Positions 34,501 through 47,587 are shown, counted from the first letter of the stretch. The stretch: DNA of 64,000 nt from Bradysia coprophila (GCF_014529535.1 NW_023503632.1:496001-560000), one strand, 5' to 3'. The notes: generated from the sequence alone by a model not told the origin. Program-made: numbers and translations.

Positions 34501-35309
34501 ATGTGGCTTCAAACAGTTTTCACTGCAGGATTTATCCTGTTGACCGTGGTAGTGTCGATGAAACTATTTCGTAGTAAAATTTACAACATTGCGATAGTTC
34601 ATTTAACATCTAAATGGTAAGTTTGGTGGATTCATCAAATGGACACTATCGAATCAAACCGAAAAATACAATAGGTACAAAGAGGTCCTTGCACTCGTTG
34701 ATAACAACACAAAGATCCTTGATATTGGCATCGGTATATGAAACACACATTTTGATTAAATGAGATCGCAGTAAAAGTTATTTTTCATTAAATCCACAAG
34801 GAACCGGTCAAGCATTGATCAAAAACAAATCGGTACTGATCGAGAAAGGGATCACCGTCGAAGGAGTTGACTATGATTCAGACTATGTAAATGAGTGTCA
34901 AACGCATATTAAGGCCGAAGGATTGCAAAATTCTATAACGGTGTGTCACAAGTCCATATTGGACTATAACGGTGGACCGTACGATGCTATCTATTTTAGT
35001 GGATCATTGATGATACTTCCAGATCCCGTCCATGCACTGAATCACGTCAAGCGGATGTTAAGTGAAAATGGCAAAATTTACGTAACACAAACAATCGAAA
35101 CGAATCGGTCGAATGTTTTGAGGCTGGTGAAACCGTTGTTGAAATATGTTCTAACGATTGATTTCGGAAATGTGACCTATGAAGATGATCTGCTCGATGC
35201 ATTTAAGACAACGAATTTAACAGTGCGAATGAATAAAGCGATTTGTGGGACATCGATCGGAGACGCTCGATCGTTTCGATTGTTTGTGTTGGAGCCGATG
35301 GTTGGCTGA
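34501..35309 (+). CDS. Class I SAM-dependent methyltransferase, membrane-anchored (227 aa)
   Basis: Three exons, 34501-34616, 34675-34733 and 34801-35309, are in phase and give 227 aa. Residues 6-25 form a hydrophobic N-terminal anchor. Motif I (ILDIGIGTGQ) spans the exon 2/3 junction. An acidic residue at the strand 2 end (VEGVDYD), motif post-I/II (YDAIYFSGSLMILPDP) and the LSENGKIYVTQT segment follow, all typical of the Rossmann-fold class I enzymes. The substrate cannot be read from the sequence. AATAAA lies at about 35375. Confidence 0.85.
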
Positions 35310-35612
35310 TCGGTTTTGAATGGGAAGTAGGAAGTTTACGGAAGTTATTTATGTAAAATTTGTGTTGACTTTCAATAAAATTGTTGGAAGACTTAAGGAA
35401 ATGTTGAATGGGAGAATTTACTCAATTCTTGAATGCTCTGGAGTTTCAGTTTCTAATAAATCGCGATTCTCCTGAATGGTCCACACTTCTGTGTCTCGAC
35501 CAATCTCTCTCAAAAAAATCTTTCTTTCAAACAAATTCCTTTAATTTTCTTATAGAATTATGGAAGCAGAGACCATCCATATCCCAAGGTACATTACAAC
35601 GTCAATTCTCTC
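35310..35612. other. Between convergent genes
   Basis: Holds the 3' ends of the methyltransferase and TMEM14 genes. No further gene is seen. Confidence 0.4.
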
Positions 35613-36009
35613 CTATTTCCTAACAGCATCTATGATAATTTCCACAATGTATCTTATCACTAGCGCAGTACTTAACACTGCAATCAATCCAGCTGGCATG
35701 AACTTTTTACTTTTATACGATCTGTAGCCCATAAAACCACCCAGTATAATACAGACCGCCAGAAGCAGGTAACTATTCGGATGTGCAAACAATTTCGGTG
35801 AGTTTAGGTAGGCGCCCACACAGATAACTGCTCCAAAGACTAGACCAGCAATCAGTGATGGTCTCGATTGAGCTTTAACAAATCCAATAATTCCTGTAAC
35901 AAACCATGAGAAACCATGAAAATTGTTTCAAATCCAGTAGACATGTCCACAATTAACCTCCTACAGCTACCAGGCCGCCGAACACAAATGAAACGTAGTC
36001 AACATCCAT
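35613..36009 (-). CDS. TMEM14-family membrane protein (110 aa)
   Basis: Exons 36009-35958 and 35893-35613 are joined in phase 1 (donor GTTAAT, acceptor TTACAG), giving 110 aa (human TMEM14C is 112). Four hydrophobic segments are visible. Family motifs are GGIIGFVKAQSRPSLIAGL, a Gly-rich GGFMGYRSYKSKKFMPAGL and a C-terminal hydrophobic helix. TMEM14C is a mitochondrial inner-membrane protein linked to porphyrin transport in heme synthesis; other members are less well defined. The A/B/C paralogue cannot be decided. The start has a second Met two codons on. Confidence 0.9.
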
Positions 36010-38015
36010 TGCACAACGAGACGTTATATTTTCACTTTTGTTTACAATTCAAGAAAGCTGAATGGAAAACAACAAAAACACTTCAAAAGCAACAGTGTTA
36101 CGCGTTCTCCGAATGAATGTCATTGACAAATAAAATTCCCAGTTTCCACGTCAATGTCATTGGAAGACTGGAGGGGAAGAAACTATGGAGATTATTGTGT
36201 TCAAGTAAGTGATGTATGAATCGGCACGTTTTGTACCAATTTATCAGATAAGAGATTTTCGTATTGGGCTAATCCGAATACTTCGGCTACTTTCGATTAC
36301 AATTATCAAATCTTATCTTAAAACTTATAAAATTGGATAATCTAGTCTCATATGGAAATGTTACCTTTCTGCATTGTAATCAAAGGGGATTTATTAAAAG
36401 TTGAAATTAGAATCACATGAAAGGAAGGTTTAAAATTCCTTCAAACGCCTAGATCTTATATACTCCTAGGTTCTTCCAGAACCTACATATGCTACCTGGC
36501 TATGAAAGAACAGCTATGGCATCACTATGTCATCACATCACATCACATCACATCACATCATAAGGGCAGTGACAGCCAAATTTTCCAACCCGATTGAATT
36601 ATGTTGCATTTACCCCACTCGTTATTATTGGGACTAAGCCCACGGTAGCGATGATGTGCTGTCTCCCTACAAAAGCTGACCTATTCTCTCACTAAAACCT
36701 ACATATCGTTTTACTGCCTACCCCATGCGAAAGTTGAACATTACATACCAGAATACATTGGACCGTAGTTCATTAATTGAGAAACGATTTTGTGATAATC
36801 GTAAACTTCCTCTTGTATTTCTGAGCATTTTTCACCAACTCACCTTCGACTCGGATATACATACACACTCTACACTTGTCGAACAGACAGTTATCGAAAA
36901 TTGTTGCTCAAAAATACATTTGAGAGTTTGCTTTTATCACAAACTTGTTACCTCAAGTTATGCATTACTTTCGCAGCTTCCAATGTAATCTTCTATGTAC
37001 CCAGAAATAATATAAAATAACAATTTGTAATAGCAACCTTCATTTCACACAAAACCCTATTATACTCTTTACTCTGTCACTATATTAGTCAATAACATGC
37101 CTGTGGTTTAATCATTTTAATCATTGACGTAAGTTATACCAACTGCTCACTTCATTATGGGTGTAACATTGCAACATAAAATGGAAAAATTGCGTCAATA
37201 CCAGTAATGATCGAAGAGGAACTATTGTTAAATTGAAGTGGGGGAGTGGGCATACTCATTATACGTAGACTAAACAAACTATCACACACTTCGAATGAAA
37301 ACAAATCAAATTCAAGCTAATTTTTCTTACCACACTGTGTGTAGATGACATACCCCTCGATTTACACTCTCTTCTCACTCTACTACAGAAAATTTATAGA
37401 AAGTCAAACAGCTGATTTGCTGAAGCAGGTTTTCATCAACAATATATATTAGTCGGTGTGTGACACTCTACGTGTGAGATGGTTACAAACATATTTTTGA
37501 CTGAATTTCATCACACAAAATCCAATGTTTAGTGTGCATAAATCACCGATTCGATTACCTAACACAGTGCCTATAAGTATGTAAATAAAGCAAAGAGAAA
37601 TCGAAATAAAAAAAAAATAATTTTTGTGAAAACCATGGTACGTCAGCGTCAAAACCACGAAACTACAGTGTACGGAATTTTTGGGCGATTGAATTAAATA
37701 TTCCAAATCAGTTTTGGGTGCACACATCATATCCGCGTTCAACATTCATTTGTTGTGGTAGGTAATTACGTCCACGTTAAAGTGCAATTATAATTTCTGT
37801 TTTGGTTTCGTCAATTGACCTTGTTTCTATTTTGCAAACACAAAAATCGTTCTGATTATAGCGAGAATGAGTTTGCACTTTGGTTTTTATACGGTTGTTG
37901 ATATACAAATGCAGAAACGGTGTTGATGTAACCTTAACACTGCACGACCTCTAAAAAACATTGAATTAAATCGACTCTGTTTCCACCAGCAGATTTGGTA
38001 AATTAAAACGATAAA
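36010..38015. other. 2 kb intergenic; (CATCA)n microsatellite at 36531-36561
   Basis: No gene seen. A short ATG-to-donor stretch near 36184-36204 could be the first exon of something on the plus strand, but no second exon was found. About six CATCA units lie at 36531-36561. Confidence 0.4.
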
Positions 38016-39946
38016 ATGTGGCAATTTCGTCGTATCGCTAAATATTCGATTTTCGCGGGCGCAACAACTGCAACCGTTGTTAGCTTTCACGCCAACAATT
38101 ACGACATCAATTCCTTGGGAATCGTTCGATTGTCACGTGCCGCTATCACCGTATACAACATTGGCTGGACGTATAAAAGTCAATTGTACTACAAGGAATG
38201 GGATCAAACGAGTCAAGAATTTAAGGATGAAAAGAGCAAAACCCACAAAGTGGCTGCTCAAAAGATGCTGGACTTGATCTGTGTGAACAGAGGTGTTTAT
38301 ATAAAAGTCGGGCAACATATTGGAAGTTTGGATTATCTGTTGCCGCCAGAGTATGTGTCGACAATGAAAGTGTTGCATAGTAATGCGCCCAAAAATCCGG
38401 TTGAGGATTTGTTCAAAGTGATTCGCCAGGACCTGAAAGTTAATGTGAGTTTCAATCCCATCAACGTTGATGAAAATCGATAATGACGGAAGCTCTTTCC
38501 ATTCCCGTAATTAATGTTACTGTTTCTCCGATTAATGACTTGCAGCCCGAAGATGTATTTGAATCCTTCGATCCGGAGCCACTCGGAACCGCTTCACTAG
38601 CTCAGGTATTTGAAAATGATTTTTCTAATCTCACTTTTATCCGAACACTCAAAAGTTATCGATTGGTCCTCCAGGTACACAAAGCCACACTAAAAAATGG
38701 TCAAAAGGTAGCAGTCAAAGTACAACATCCCTACGTGAAAGGCAACTCAATAGTGGACATGAAAACGATGGAATATTTGTGCAAAATCATGTCCTGGGTG
38801 TTTCCCGATTTTAAAATGCAATGGCTGGTCGACGAGACGAAGAAGAATTTACCGATCGAATTGAATTTTCTGCGTGAAGGTGAGAATGCGGAAAAGGCGG
38901 CCGAAATGTTCAAAGGCTACAAATGGCTTCGGGTGCCGAAAATACATTGGGACTTATCCACACAACGTGTTTTAACGATGGAATATCTGGATGGGGGACA
39001 GGTCAACGACTTGGACTACATCAAATCGAATAAAATCGATGCATTCGAAGTGGCCAATAAAATCGGTCAACTGTACTCGAATATGATATTCACGAACGGT
39101 TTCGTTCATTCCGATCCACATCCCGGTAATATATTGGTGAAAAAGACGTCGAACGGTGTTGACATAATCCTCCTCGATCACGGACTGTATGCGGTATGAG
39201 TGTGCTTTGATAAGACATCATGGTTCGCGTAGCAGTAATTGTTGAATTGTCCGTTTTCAGAGTCTAACCGATCGCTTCCGGTACAACTATTCGAAGCTTT
39301 GGCTGAGCATTTTGAATGTAGACAGAGAAGGAATGCGAAACCACAGCCAAACTCTGGGTATTGAACGTCAGTTGTATCCGCTATTCGCCTGCATGTTAAC
39401 TGGCCGTCCGTGGGAAAGTGTTGTCGCCGGCATTGATAAGACGAGGCAAAGCCAGAAAGAAGTAAGTCTTGGTTTCGTAAACGGAATGGTTGGTGGACAT
39501 GACAATTTGGTTTTGAAAAAATTGTGTGTGCTTGCCTTCCCTGTGTCCAGCACATCCACTGACAGTGTGTGGAAGCGAAAATTCAATTGAAATTCTACTT
39601 CCAGAAAGAAACGCTACAAAACACCACTGGACTGGTGCTGCCTCACATTTCCGATATATTGGAGCACGTTGACCGGCAAATGTTACTCGTCCTAAAAACC
39701 AACGACCTGATTCGGAATATTGAATCAACGCTCGGCACCCAAAATCGGATGACATCGTTTCTGGTGATGTCAAAGTGCTGTGTGAGATCGGTGTTTCAAC
39801 AAGACAAACTCGAGTCGCGAACAAAGTGGGATCGGTTCCGGAAAAACGTTTGCGAAAGCTGGACCATCTTTAAGTTAAATATTTATTATTTGTTGCTAGG
39901 ACTAAGGAATTTCAATTTTTATTCGTCCATTAAGCAACTGGTTTGA
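38016..39946 (+). CDS. Adck1: ADCK1-like mitochondrial atypical kinase (516 aa)
   Basis: Five exons, 38016-38444, 38546-38605, 38675-39193, 39261-39461 and 39605-39946, all in phase 0, give 516 aa (human ADCK1 is about 520-530). The N-terminus has a Trp-Gln-Phe-Arg-Arg start suited to mitochondrial import. ABC1/UbiB hallmarks are present: the KxGQ motif (YIKVGQHIGSLDYLLPPEY), the Ala-rich nucleotide loop (PLGTASLAQVHKA), VAVKVQHP lysine, HSDPHPGNIL catalytic loop and LLDHGLY in place of DFG, which is normal for this subfamily. ADCK1 proteins act in mitochondrial membrane and morphology control. AATAAA lies at about 40142. Confidence 0.95.
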
Positions 39947-41274
39947 CAAAGACTGTCTTTCGCTTTCGCTTTGTAAAAAGTTCAATTGATGCCGAGAGTG
40001 AATTTTCGGCGGTAAATAACATTTCGATTCCTTATTTTACACAAAAAATGCGCTCTAAGCGTCTCCATTAATTGAGATGAATTTTTTTGGTTTAAGTTTC
40101 TTATGAAATTACTTTGTATATTTGAACAAGGCCATAGACAGAATAAACAAATTTTGTACGAGATTTTACACGCCTTTTGGCTCTCCGTTCAAGAAACTAC
40201 ATTCATCTCGACGTTCATCAATTCATCTTCCTTACAGGTGACCGTCCACCGTCTTTTTTCTTAGGTTATTTTTCAACTTTTGCCAATCTTTTTTCTCCAA
40301 ATTTTGAAATTTGAATTTTTTAAGAACTAACTATAAAATTACAAAAATATGCCGGGGAGTTGCGGGAAAACAGAAAAAAAGGAATATATGCAATTCAAAG
40401 ACGTTGAAACGCCAGAGTGGTGACAAAGAAAATCGTTGCTTGGCTGACTCCTGATGCAACGGTTACTGATCCGCGAAACTGATTGTCGATACTTCATGAC
40501 TTCCTGATTAAACTCGTCGCTATCTTTTACAATACTTGATGAATCATACAATGTATGGCGAAGCACGCTGTTTTGCACATAGTAAGGGGCCGAATCATTG
40601 ACTTGCTTTGTGTGCTTTCTTAGCCGTAGCTACTCGCTACTGATCCATGAACCCGAATTTCGACAAATTTCAATATTATGGTTCGTCTCGTCTCCTTTCA
40701 TTTGACGCATCGATCATCAATTTTGAGCAGAAACTCACTAAGGTATGCGCTGAAAGCCTGTTAAAAACAAGCGAAACAAATCAGGACAAACCAAAAAACT
40801 GTTCCTTGAATCTGACTCCAAACTTCTCTCGCTTCTTTTCAGCATGGAAGCAATGCACTCCAAGAACATCTTGTGCCTGTTGTTGGAGTGCGTTGATGGG
40901 AGGCAAATTTTGGCCGACACTGTTAGTTTGGCAATCAAAACACAGATAAGCAACGTACAACCCTACAAATTTTGAGAAGAAAACTAGGACCAGGTGAAGC
41001 AAATTCATGTCTAAATTTCACTGACGTCGCAGGCACTTTATAAAAAATGAATTTGGTAAAATAATGTGGAGCGTAGGACTTATACACTAGTTACTGACAA
41101 CGATCCTTCAGTTCTTCCCTTTACATGGACGTCTTTTAGCCACCTACATTATTGTGCTATCACAAAACTTTTGAAATTCGTTCAGTTTTTCGTTGTAACA
41201 CAGTGCCATCACGAATATTTATGCTGACCACAATTCTTTTTAGTTCGGTTCAAATTCATCCAAGATCTCAACGC
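39947..41274. other. Intergenic, no gene seen
   Basis: Contains several short frames with no splice support or motifs. Confidence 0.45.
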
Positions 41275-41388
41275 AATACATGCACAACTAGAAAATTTTG
41301 TAAGAAAATGTTGGTCGACTTTCATGATGTTTCTTTATGGCTAGTCGCCTAACATTTTCTTACAAAATTTTCTAGTTGTGCATGTATT
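41275..41388. repeat. Perfect 38-bp hairpin
   Basis: The arms 41275-41312 and 41351-41388 are exact reverse complements over 38 bp, with a 38-nt loop. This may be a tiny MITE or a structured RNA. Perfect pairing argues for a recent origin. Confidence 0.85.
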
Positions 41389-41893
41389 TCGAGTTCTGTA
41401 ACTTTCTTATTTCAGGGGGGTCGGAAAAATCTGTGTTCACTCAATTTGAAAGTTGATTTGTGAATAATCCGACAACTTTTATGTCACTTACAGGAAAGTC
41501 ACTTAAAGCAGCTAAATCTGCACTCGAACCATAAATAATCATGATAATCTCTGATGTTATCTCCTTTTCTGAAATTATTGTCTCAACTTTTTTATTTGTT
41601 TTGTTTTCAGAACCCATTTTTTTTCTATGGGAAACCAAACACCTACGCCTAAATATTCGTGATGGCACAAATATTTGTGTTACAACAAAAACTGAACGAA
41701 TTATTTTTTTTAGAGCACAAATAATTCGTGCCAGCACAAAAATTGTCAACACATAAATTGGCACTAGCTTACGGGTTCTTACACTTATCAAATTAGTACT
41801 TGGTAGTCTCTAACATCATGTCAGTAACATGTTTTCTAGAGACTATCGCGTCAAAATATTGCGACATCAGATTATCAGCCCTCAGTCCAGGTC
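41389..41893. other. Intergenic, no gene seen
   Basis: No coding signal. The right end, 41886-41893 (TCCAGGTC), is the target duplication of the following MITE. Confidence 0.45.
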
Positions 41894-42461
41894 TAAGGCT
41901 CAGAACGGGTTCGGGTTGACCTGTTTTAGTTCAGGTTGACCTGAACCGGATTCACGACCCGAACCTGAAAAATTATTTCGGGTTCAACCCGAACTTGACT
42001 CGAACTTGAATTATCGATTTCGGGTTTAACCCGAACCTGACCTGAACCCGAAATTGTTCAACCCGAATTTGACCTGAACCTGAATTTTTAATTTCGAGTT
42101 CGACCCGAACCTGAACTGAACCCGAAATTTTAAATTTAATCAGGTCGGGTTCGGGTAACCCGAAATTTTGAGCTTTTATTACACTAAAAAAAGTCAAAAA
42201 TTTCGGGTTACCCGAACCCGACCTGATTAAATTTAAAATTTCGGGTTCAGTTCAGGTTCGGGTCAAACTCGAAATTGAAAATTCAGGTTCAGGTCAAATT
42301 CGGGTTGAACAATTTCAGGTTCAGATCAGGTTCGGATTAAACCCGAAATCGAAAATTCAAGTTCGGGTCAAGTTCGGGTTGAACCCGAAATAATCTTTCA
42401 GGTTCGGGTTAAATCAAGTTCGGGTTCCGGTTTGACCGAACCCGACCCGTTCCGAGCCTTA
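41894..42461. mobile_element. hAT-type MITE filled with CCCGAACCTGAA arrays (568 bp)
   Basis: The ends TAAGGCTC...GAGCCTTA are flanked by exact 8-bp duplications TCCAGGTC (41886-41893 and 42462-42469). The two halves are inverted around about 42180 and consist of many iterations of a 12-14 bp word (CCCGAACCTGAA, or its inverse). There is no transposase. An 8-bp TSD fits the hAT superfamily. Confidence 0.88.
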
Positions 42462-42469
42462 TCCAGGTC

Positions 42470-43992
42470 GAGGGGTGACTCACTTCCATTTAATCCATTT
42501 AATCCATTTAATCCAAAAAAAAAATTTGGTTTTACCGAAATAATTAGGCTACCCACCTAAAAAATTTGTTTACTAATTACGAAAATTAGATCTGCACGAT
42601 CTCCAGGGCGTTTAAGTACTCGTGATGTAAAGAAAATGTTTTTTTGGTAAAAATGGTATTAGATTTATTTAATCCATTTATTCCACTTTACACCAAAAAC
42701 TTCTAAAAATGTAATTTTACGTTGTGAACATTTTCATCACATTTTCATCGTAAATTGCACCTCAAGATCAGCCCTAGACTGAGAAAAAAAGGATCAGTTT
42801 ATTTTGTGTTGCTGAGCTGGACAATCATGCTGTAATTTCTATTGTAATTGAATTTTCACCACAGTCCAAACAAAAGAAAATTCAGCATAATTGTCGATCT
42901 GAGCAACGCAAAATGTGTCATTTGTACTTAGCCTTAAGTTTGCAACTCTGAAATTGATGTTCTTTAGAAAGTCTACGGAATTCGAAGTTTAGAAGATCGT
43001 GTTACTACATCTTTAAGAAACCAATTGAAGCAACGTCCGTCAAAAATTCATGAAAACAGTTCAATAAGGAGCTTACCTTTCATTTATTTCCTTTCTAGCT
43101 CAGCATAGTAAAAAATTCAATCTTTACACTGTCCAACAGAAATTTTGAAACTAGTTCACACGATCGATTTCCAATATTTCTGTTGAAATATGTAGATATG
43201 AAATTCTTTATCATCCTGAAAAATGCAAATAAAGGAACGGTAAACTCATTTCTGAAGGGCTTCGCGAGCACAATAAGCCACTTAGTAGGGGTAGGATAAA
43301 AGCATTTGTCATCGGTGCAAGTTACAAACTCCCAACTCATCCAAAAAAATGTCTGAACGAGTACAGAATGTACTATTCATTTCCCGGGAAATTTTTTCTC
43401 ATTTACTGTTTTTCCCGTTTCCCGGTTTTTCAAAATCGACGGTAAAAGCATTCCCTACTCTGGATGGAATGTCCCGTGAAGAAATTGGGATTTTGAAATG
43501 CAGACGTGCAACACAAGTTTACAAATCCCAATCTATTTGACTCTGAGGTCTTTTCGGGGGAGTGGAACTTCTGGGACAGATACGATAGCATGGATGTTTC
43601 ATATCTGATACGAATCAAATTGCTAAATTCAATTTGATCGATAACTACAATTTTACCTACCTTTGGGATCGTCAATTTTCACGATTTTCTTCTCTGATGA
43701 AAATCGGTTTTCTCATCTAGTGGATGATCAGCATCAGCATCAGTATTGATGGACAAAGCGTTATTCGTCAGTCTGACGACAAAATTTTGTGTTACGTGGG
43801 GAACGGAAATTTGAAACTGAAAATGATCTTTCGAACAACTTGCATTCCTTACGACGGAGTCTTCTGCTTCAACTGTCCCACCAAGTAAAAATGAAATTCT
43901 CAGCGCGAATATTTTTTGGAAAAAGATTTTAATTTCCAAATCACAAAAATCGCTTCTCCAGAATTAAGAAAAAGTCCATCGCGTCCACCATA
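42470..43992. other. Intergenic; short ATTTAATCC array
   Basis: About three to four 9-bp units of CATTTAATC type lie at 42485-42515. No gene was seen up to the end of RpL18A. Confidence 0.45.
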
Positions 43993-44954
43993 TTACAAGA
44001 AATATGTCTTCGGTTTGCGGAATGAGAACAATGCTCTGGATCCTTTGTGGTGCACTCTCTGTACGAGTGGGAATCGAATCTTTGAGTCGTGGAATTGTTT
44101 GACATGCGGGCGTCTACATTTGCTGGCTGCAATTGCCTCCACTTTAATGATCTAAAATCGAAACGAAAGCAACAAATGTCAGCAAAGACACGTCACACCT
44201 TCCGACAATCAAAAAACTCACCTGAATCGAGTGAGCTCTAGCACGATGACGTGCTCCCATATCCCGATAACAAGAAGTGACTGCATCGCCAACGGTCAAG
44301 TCACGGTATTCGCGGTACATGTTGTGTGTTCCGGAACGGGAATCATAACGCAACCAGATGCCGAAGTTCTTAATTTTGATCGGAGAGCGTTCATAGACCT
44401 GCTTCAGTGAGACGATTTCTCCGGTGGTTTTCTTGAACTTTTTCAGTTGACGCAAGAAATACCAAAATCGGGATTTGGCCACAATGTTGTCCGGTGCAAA
44501 AATTCTCATTTTGTACAGCGGAGTTTGTGGCTCCTTTTCTGTGGGCAATTTGCGCCCAATGACTTCATATTCCTTTAACTGTGAAAAGAAAGGGAAAAAA
44601 TTTGAGGTTAGGATTTTAGCGACGCTGTTTAAGCAAACATGCTGTAATTCTCGTGATTTTGTGTCGATGAAATAATTGCTATAAATTCAGGCACAGTTTG
44701 CTTCAACCGAACCGACCAATAAATGAGATTTTACGTAAAAATTTCACTTAGAAGACGGCAAAATCCATGTGCAAACAACTGTCACAACACGAACAATGGA
44801 AATCGCAATTTCCCACTAAAATCCGGAAAATGCACAGAAACCAATATATTGCCATCGACCGCCCGCAATAATAGTTTCATTTTCATCGAAACAACATTGA
44901 AAAAATCGAGAATTTCCTCCAATTTTCGATATTTACCTGTCCCTTAGCTTTCAT
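43993..44954 (-). CDS. RpL18A: Ribosomal protein eL20 (RpL18A, 177 aa)
   Basis: Three exons, 44954-44937 (MKAKGQ), 44578-44222 and 44151-43993, all in phase 0, give 177 aa (human is 176). Conserved blocks are [54 protein letters not shown] and the C-terminal [20 protein letters not shown]. It is a component of the large 60S subunit. The leader carries a pyrimidine-rich stretch (CTTTCCTTCC), consistent with a 5' TOP-type promoter. The 358-nt first intron is usual for ribosomal protein genes. Confidence 0.97.
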
Positions 44955-46548
44955 GTTGACTGTTCACACTTCTCGAAACGGAAGGAAAGACATGTTGGAA
45001 TTTTTTCAGTCCACTGAACGGTTTCGGTAAATGTCAAACGCACGGCTCAAAGCTCACTTTAAAAATGTTTACTGAGAAATGGCGCCAAAAGTTTCGAAAA
45101 TATTTATTAAATATTAGTACTTGTGTAATTGCGTGCGACCTAAGTTCTTTAAAATTTTTACTTTGTTTCATGTTGTTTGCCACGAAAAGTTGCGGAACCA
45201 ATTTTTTTCTGGAAAATGGAAATTTGTTTTTTCGACCGGTAAAGCCATTTATATGAAAACCTTCAAAGTCGAATTTGAAGATTGAATTATCTTTTTGAAA
45301 GATTTCTTCTGTTCTGGAAAGTACGGCTCATTACCGATTTTTCGTGGAAGAAAACTTTTTTGAGGAGTCAGAATGGAGGCAGTATCAGAGTTCTACCAAA
45401 AAGTGTCCCGGAAAGTTTTCTCGCGTGACAAAACTATTTTATTGGTTCAATTCCTCGATGAAATTATTTTTGTATATGGAATAAATCATCCACAAATAAT
45501 GTCGAATTCTGACGATTCTACTCTTCTTCTTCAAGGCACTAGACATTTCTTATGTTTTTGGCCATTTTTTCGGCTAACATTTTTACTTTTAACAAGAGGA
45601 CCATGAAGACGTTACTTATTTTCAGGAACTGACCTCTGTTGATTTCAAATTTATTAAAAGCCTTGGACAAAATTGCCAAAAATGTAAGGAATCTCTAGTG
45701 TCTAGAACAAAGAATTGCTAGAAACGTTTCACAGGGAAAATCGTCAATAACATTCCAAATTTGGAACTTTCCATAATCCTTGAACAGAAATCAAGGATAG
45801 GGTTTATAGTGACGATGTCTATGCAGGAAACACTGGAACTAGCACCCCAACTTATAGCTACGCATCTTTTATTGATCTAGAAAAAAATCCTTTTTATGAC
45901 TTTCCCAGGCCTTATCTCAGGCTCCTGAACGAACAAGGACTATGGCCGGCTGGCTGAAATCAGAAGTACTTGAACATAGCTTTCGAATGACGTCGCTCTT
46001 ATGAAAAATGGAATTGCAAAATATCGGAAATGTGTCATACTTTGCAGAACCGAAAAAATCTTTCAAAAAGTTATTTTCTGTGATGACTTTGAATATTTTC
46101 CAATGAATAGCTTTTCCGACTTGAAAAACAATTTTAAATTTTTCGGGAAAAAATTTCATTTAAAACAACGAGAAACAAAGAAAAATCTTGAACAACGCAA
46201 AGAGCACGGAACCATTTTTCCAACACAAGGACCTGGACTATATGGCAAGTTCAAGCTAAAGTTTATTTATTATTGTACTGGATTTCGTGATTGGTTGAAT
46301 TCTGATGACTTATTGTTTTTGTTCTGATTCACTTCAGTGGTGGCTCCGGTGGCTCTCTATCAGGAAAATTGTTACTGGCTATGTGGTCACATCACTCCCT
46401 CGCACTTGTTCCCCAATATCCAACTAAACGAACAAAACTGACAGACGTGTGTTCTGTGTGATAAATTTATAATCTTTCCACTTGCGAAGAGGATTTGATC
46501 TGCAGGACTGTCGTTCTTTGCACCTATTGTGATATCAACAAACTAAAT
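44955..46548. other. Intergenic; dispersed repeat at about 45180-45260
   Basis: No gene seen. 45180-45260 is the second copy, in the opposite orientation, of the repeat at about 5735-5840. Confidence 0.45.
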
Positions 46549-46789
46549 ATGTTTCGACCACCTAGAAATGAAATCGATTGGGATACGGAAAAGAAGAAGG
46601 TGCGTGATGCTGTTCGCTATAATGTGCTTTCCTTTGCACTGTTGGTTGCGGCGATCCGAATAAGTAAGTTGATTCGTAATACCATAGTAGGAATGACTGT
46701 CCTCGACTATACTACATGAAGCGCGACTTATAATTTCCTTCTTTGTTCCAGCACCCATACTAATGTTCGACTATTTGGGAAAACGCTAA
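46549..46789 (+). CDS. Tom5: Mitochondrial import receptor subunit TOM5 (50 aa)
   Basis: Exons 46549-46663 and 46752-46789 are joined in phase 1 (donor GTAAGT, acceptor TTCCAG), giving 50 aa (human TOMM5 is 51). An acidic/basic N-terminus is followed by a single tail-anchor helix. The segment VRDAVRYNVLSFALLVAAIR then ITPILMF parallels human [20 protein letters not shown] then VTPFIL. TOM5 is a small subunit of the outer-membrane TOM complex. The gene is easily missed because of its size. Confidence 0.88.
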
Positions 46790-47587
46790 TGTGCAATTGA
46801 GGAGATGATCCGATACCAGAAAGCTATACAGTTGCCATTTTCGTTTTTGTAAATTCGAAGAAAGTACGAGAAATTATAGATTGTAGTACACAACCTTCAG
46901 TGGTTCTTTTTATATGTCACGGGAACTGGAGATAGGGATCCAATGTAAGAGAGCTTCAGCTAAGTCTATTCTCAGTCTAAACGAAGTGGAATGTGAGGTT
47001 AATGTTTTATGTAAGAGAGGAGATAAATGTTCGTAGAGGACTGAAATGCTCAAAGGTGAGACCTGCCATATTAAGCCAAAACACTGCAGTGATTGTGTAC
47101 TTTCAAGAGATTTAAGCTTCTTTTGGATTCCATTGAAAAAAAGTTTAATTTTTCTGTGGATGTGGAATACAAAAGAAGCTTAAAGCTTCAAAAGCTCTTT
47201 AAAAGCGATTTTAGCTTAACACTGCAGAGACTGAAGTTATCCCCATTTTACAGGTGTCCAAAGCTTTGTTTCCCTTAGAATTTTCGTATTTCTTTGCAAT
47301 GGATCTTACTTACACGTTAGCTTCCACGTTCCACACACATGACAATGTTCCAATACCGGCAATATTTGACTGATTCAGGCTTTGGACTTGCTCATTCTGA
47401 AACATGCCCTTTCTAGGAAACTGAAACTCATCAATTGGAGTCGAATCATTACAAACTGGTACTGGCCAGTTGGATCCAAAAATATTTACGTTTCTCAATG
47501 ATGAGGACAGATGAAACAACTGCACTTTTCGTATAAATAAAAACATTTCCTCCACTCATTCTTAAACACTAACAAAAAAATTACTTT
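46790..47587. other. Between convergent genes, no gene seen
   Basis: Holds the 3' ends of Tom5 and the zinc-finger gene. Confidence 0.4.

Noticed and set aside
36184-36204. ATG followed by seven codons and a GTAAGT-like donor on the plus strand
   Set aside because: No downstream exon could be found up to ADCK1, so a gene cannot be supported.
41973-42197. 74-codon minus-strand frame in the CCCGAACCTGAA array
   Set aside because: Repeat-derived frame inside a MITE; not a gene.
45366-45605. 77-codon frame starting MEAVSEFYQKVSRK
   Set aside because: No splice partner or recognisable family. Flanks are repeat-like, so it remains unsupported.
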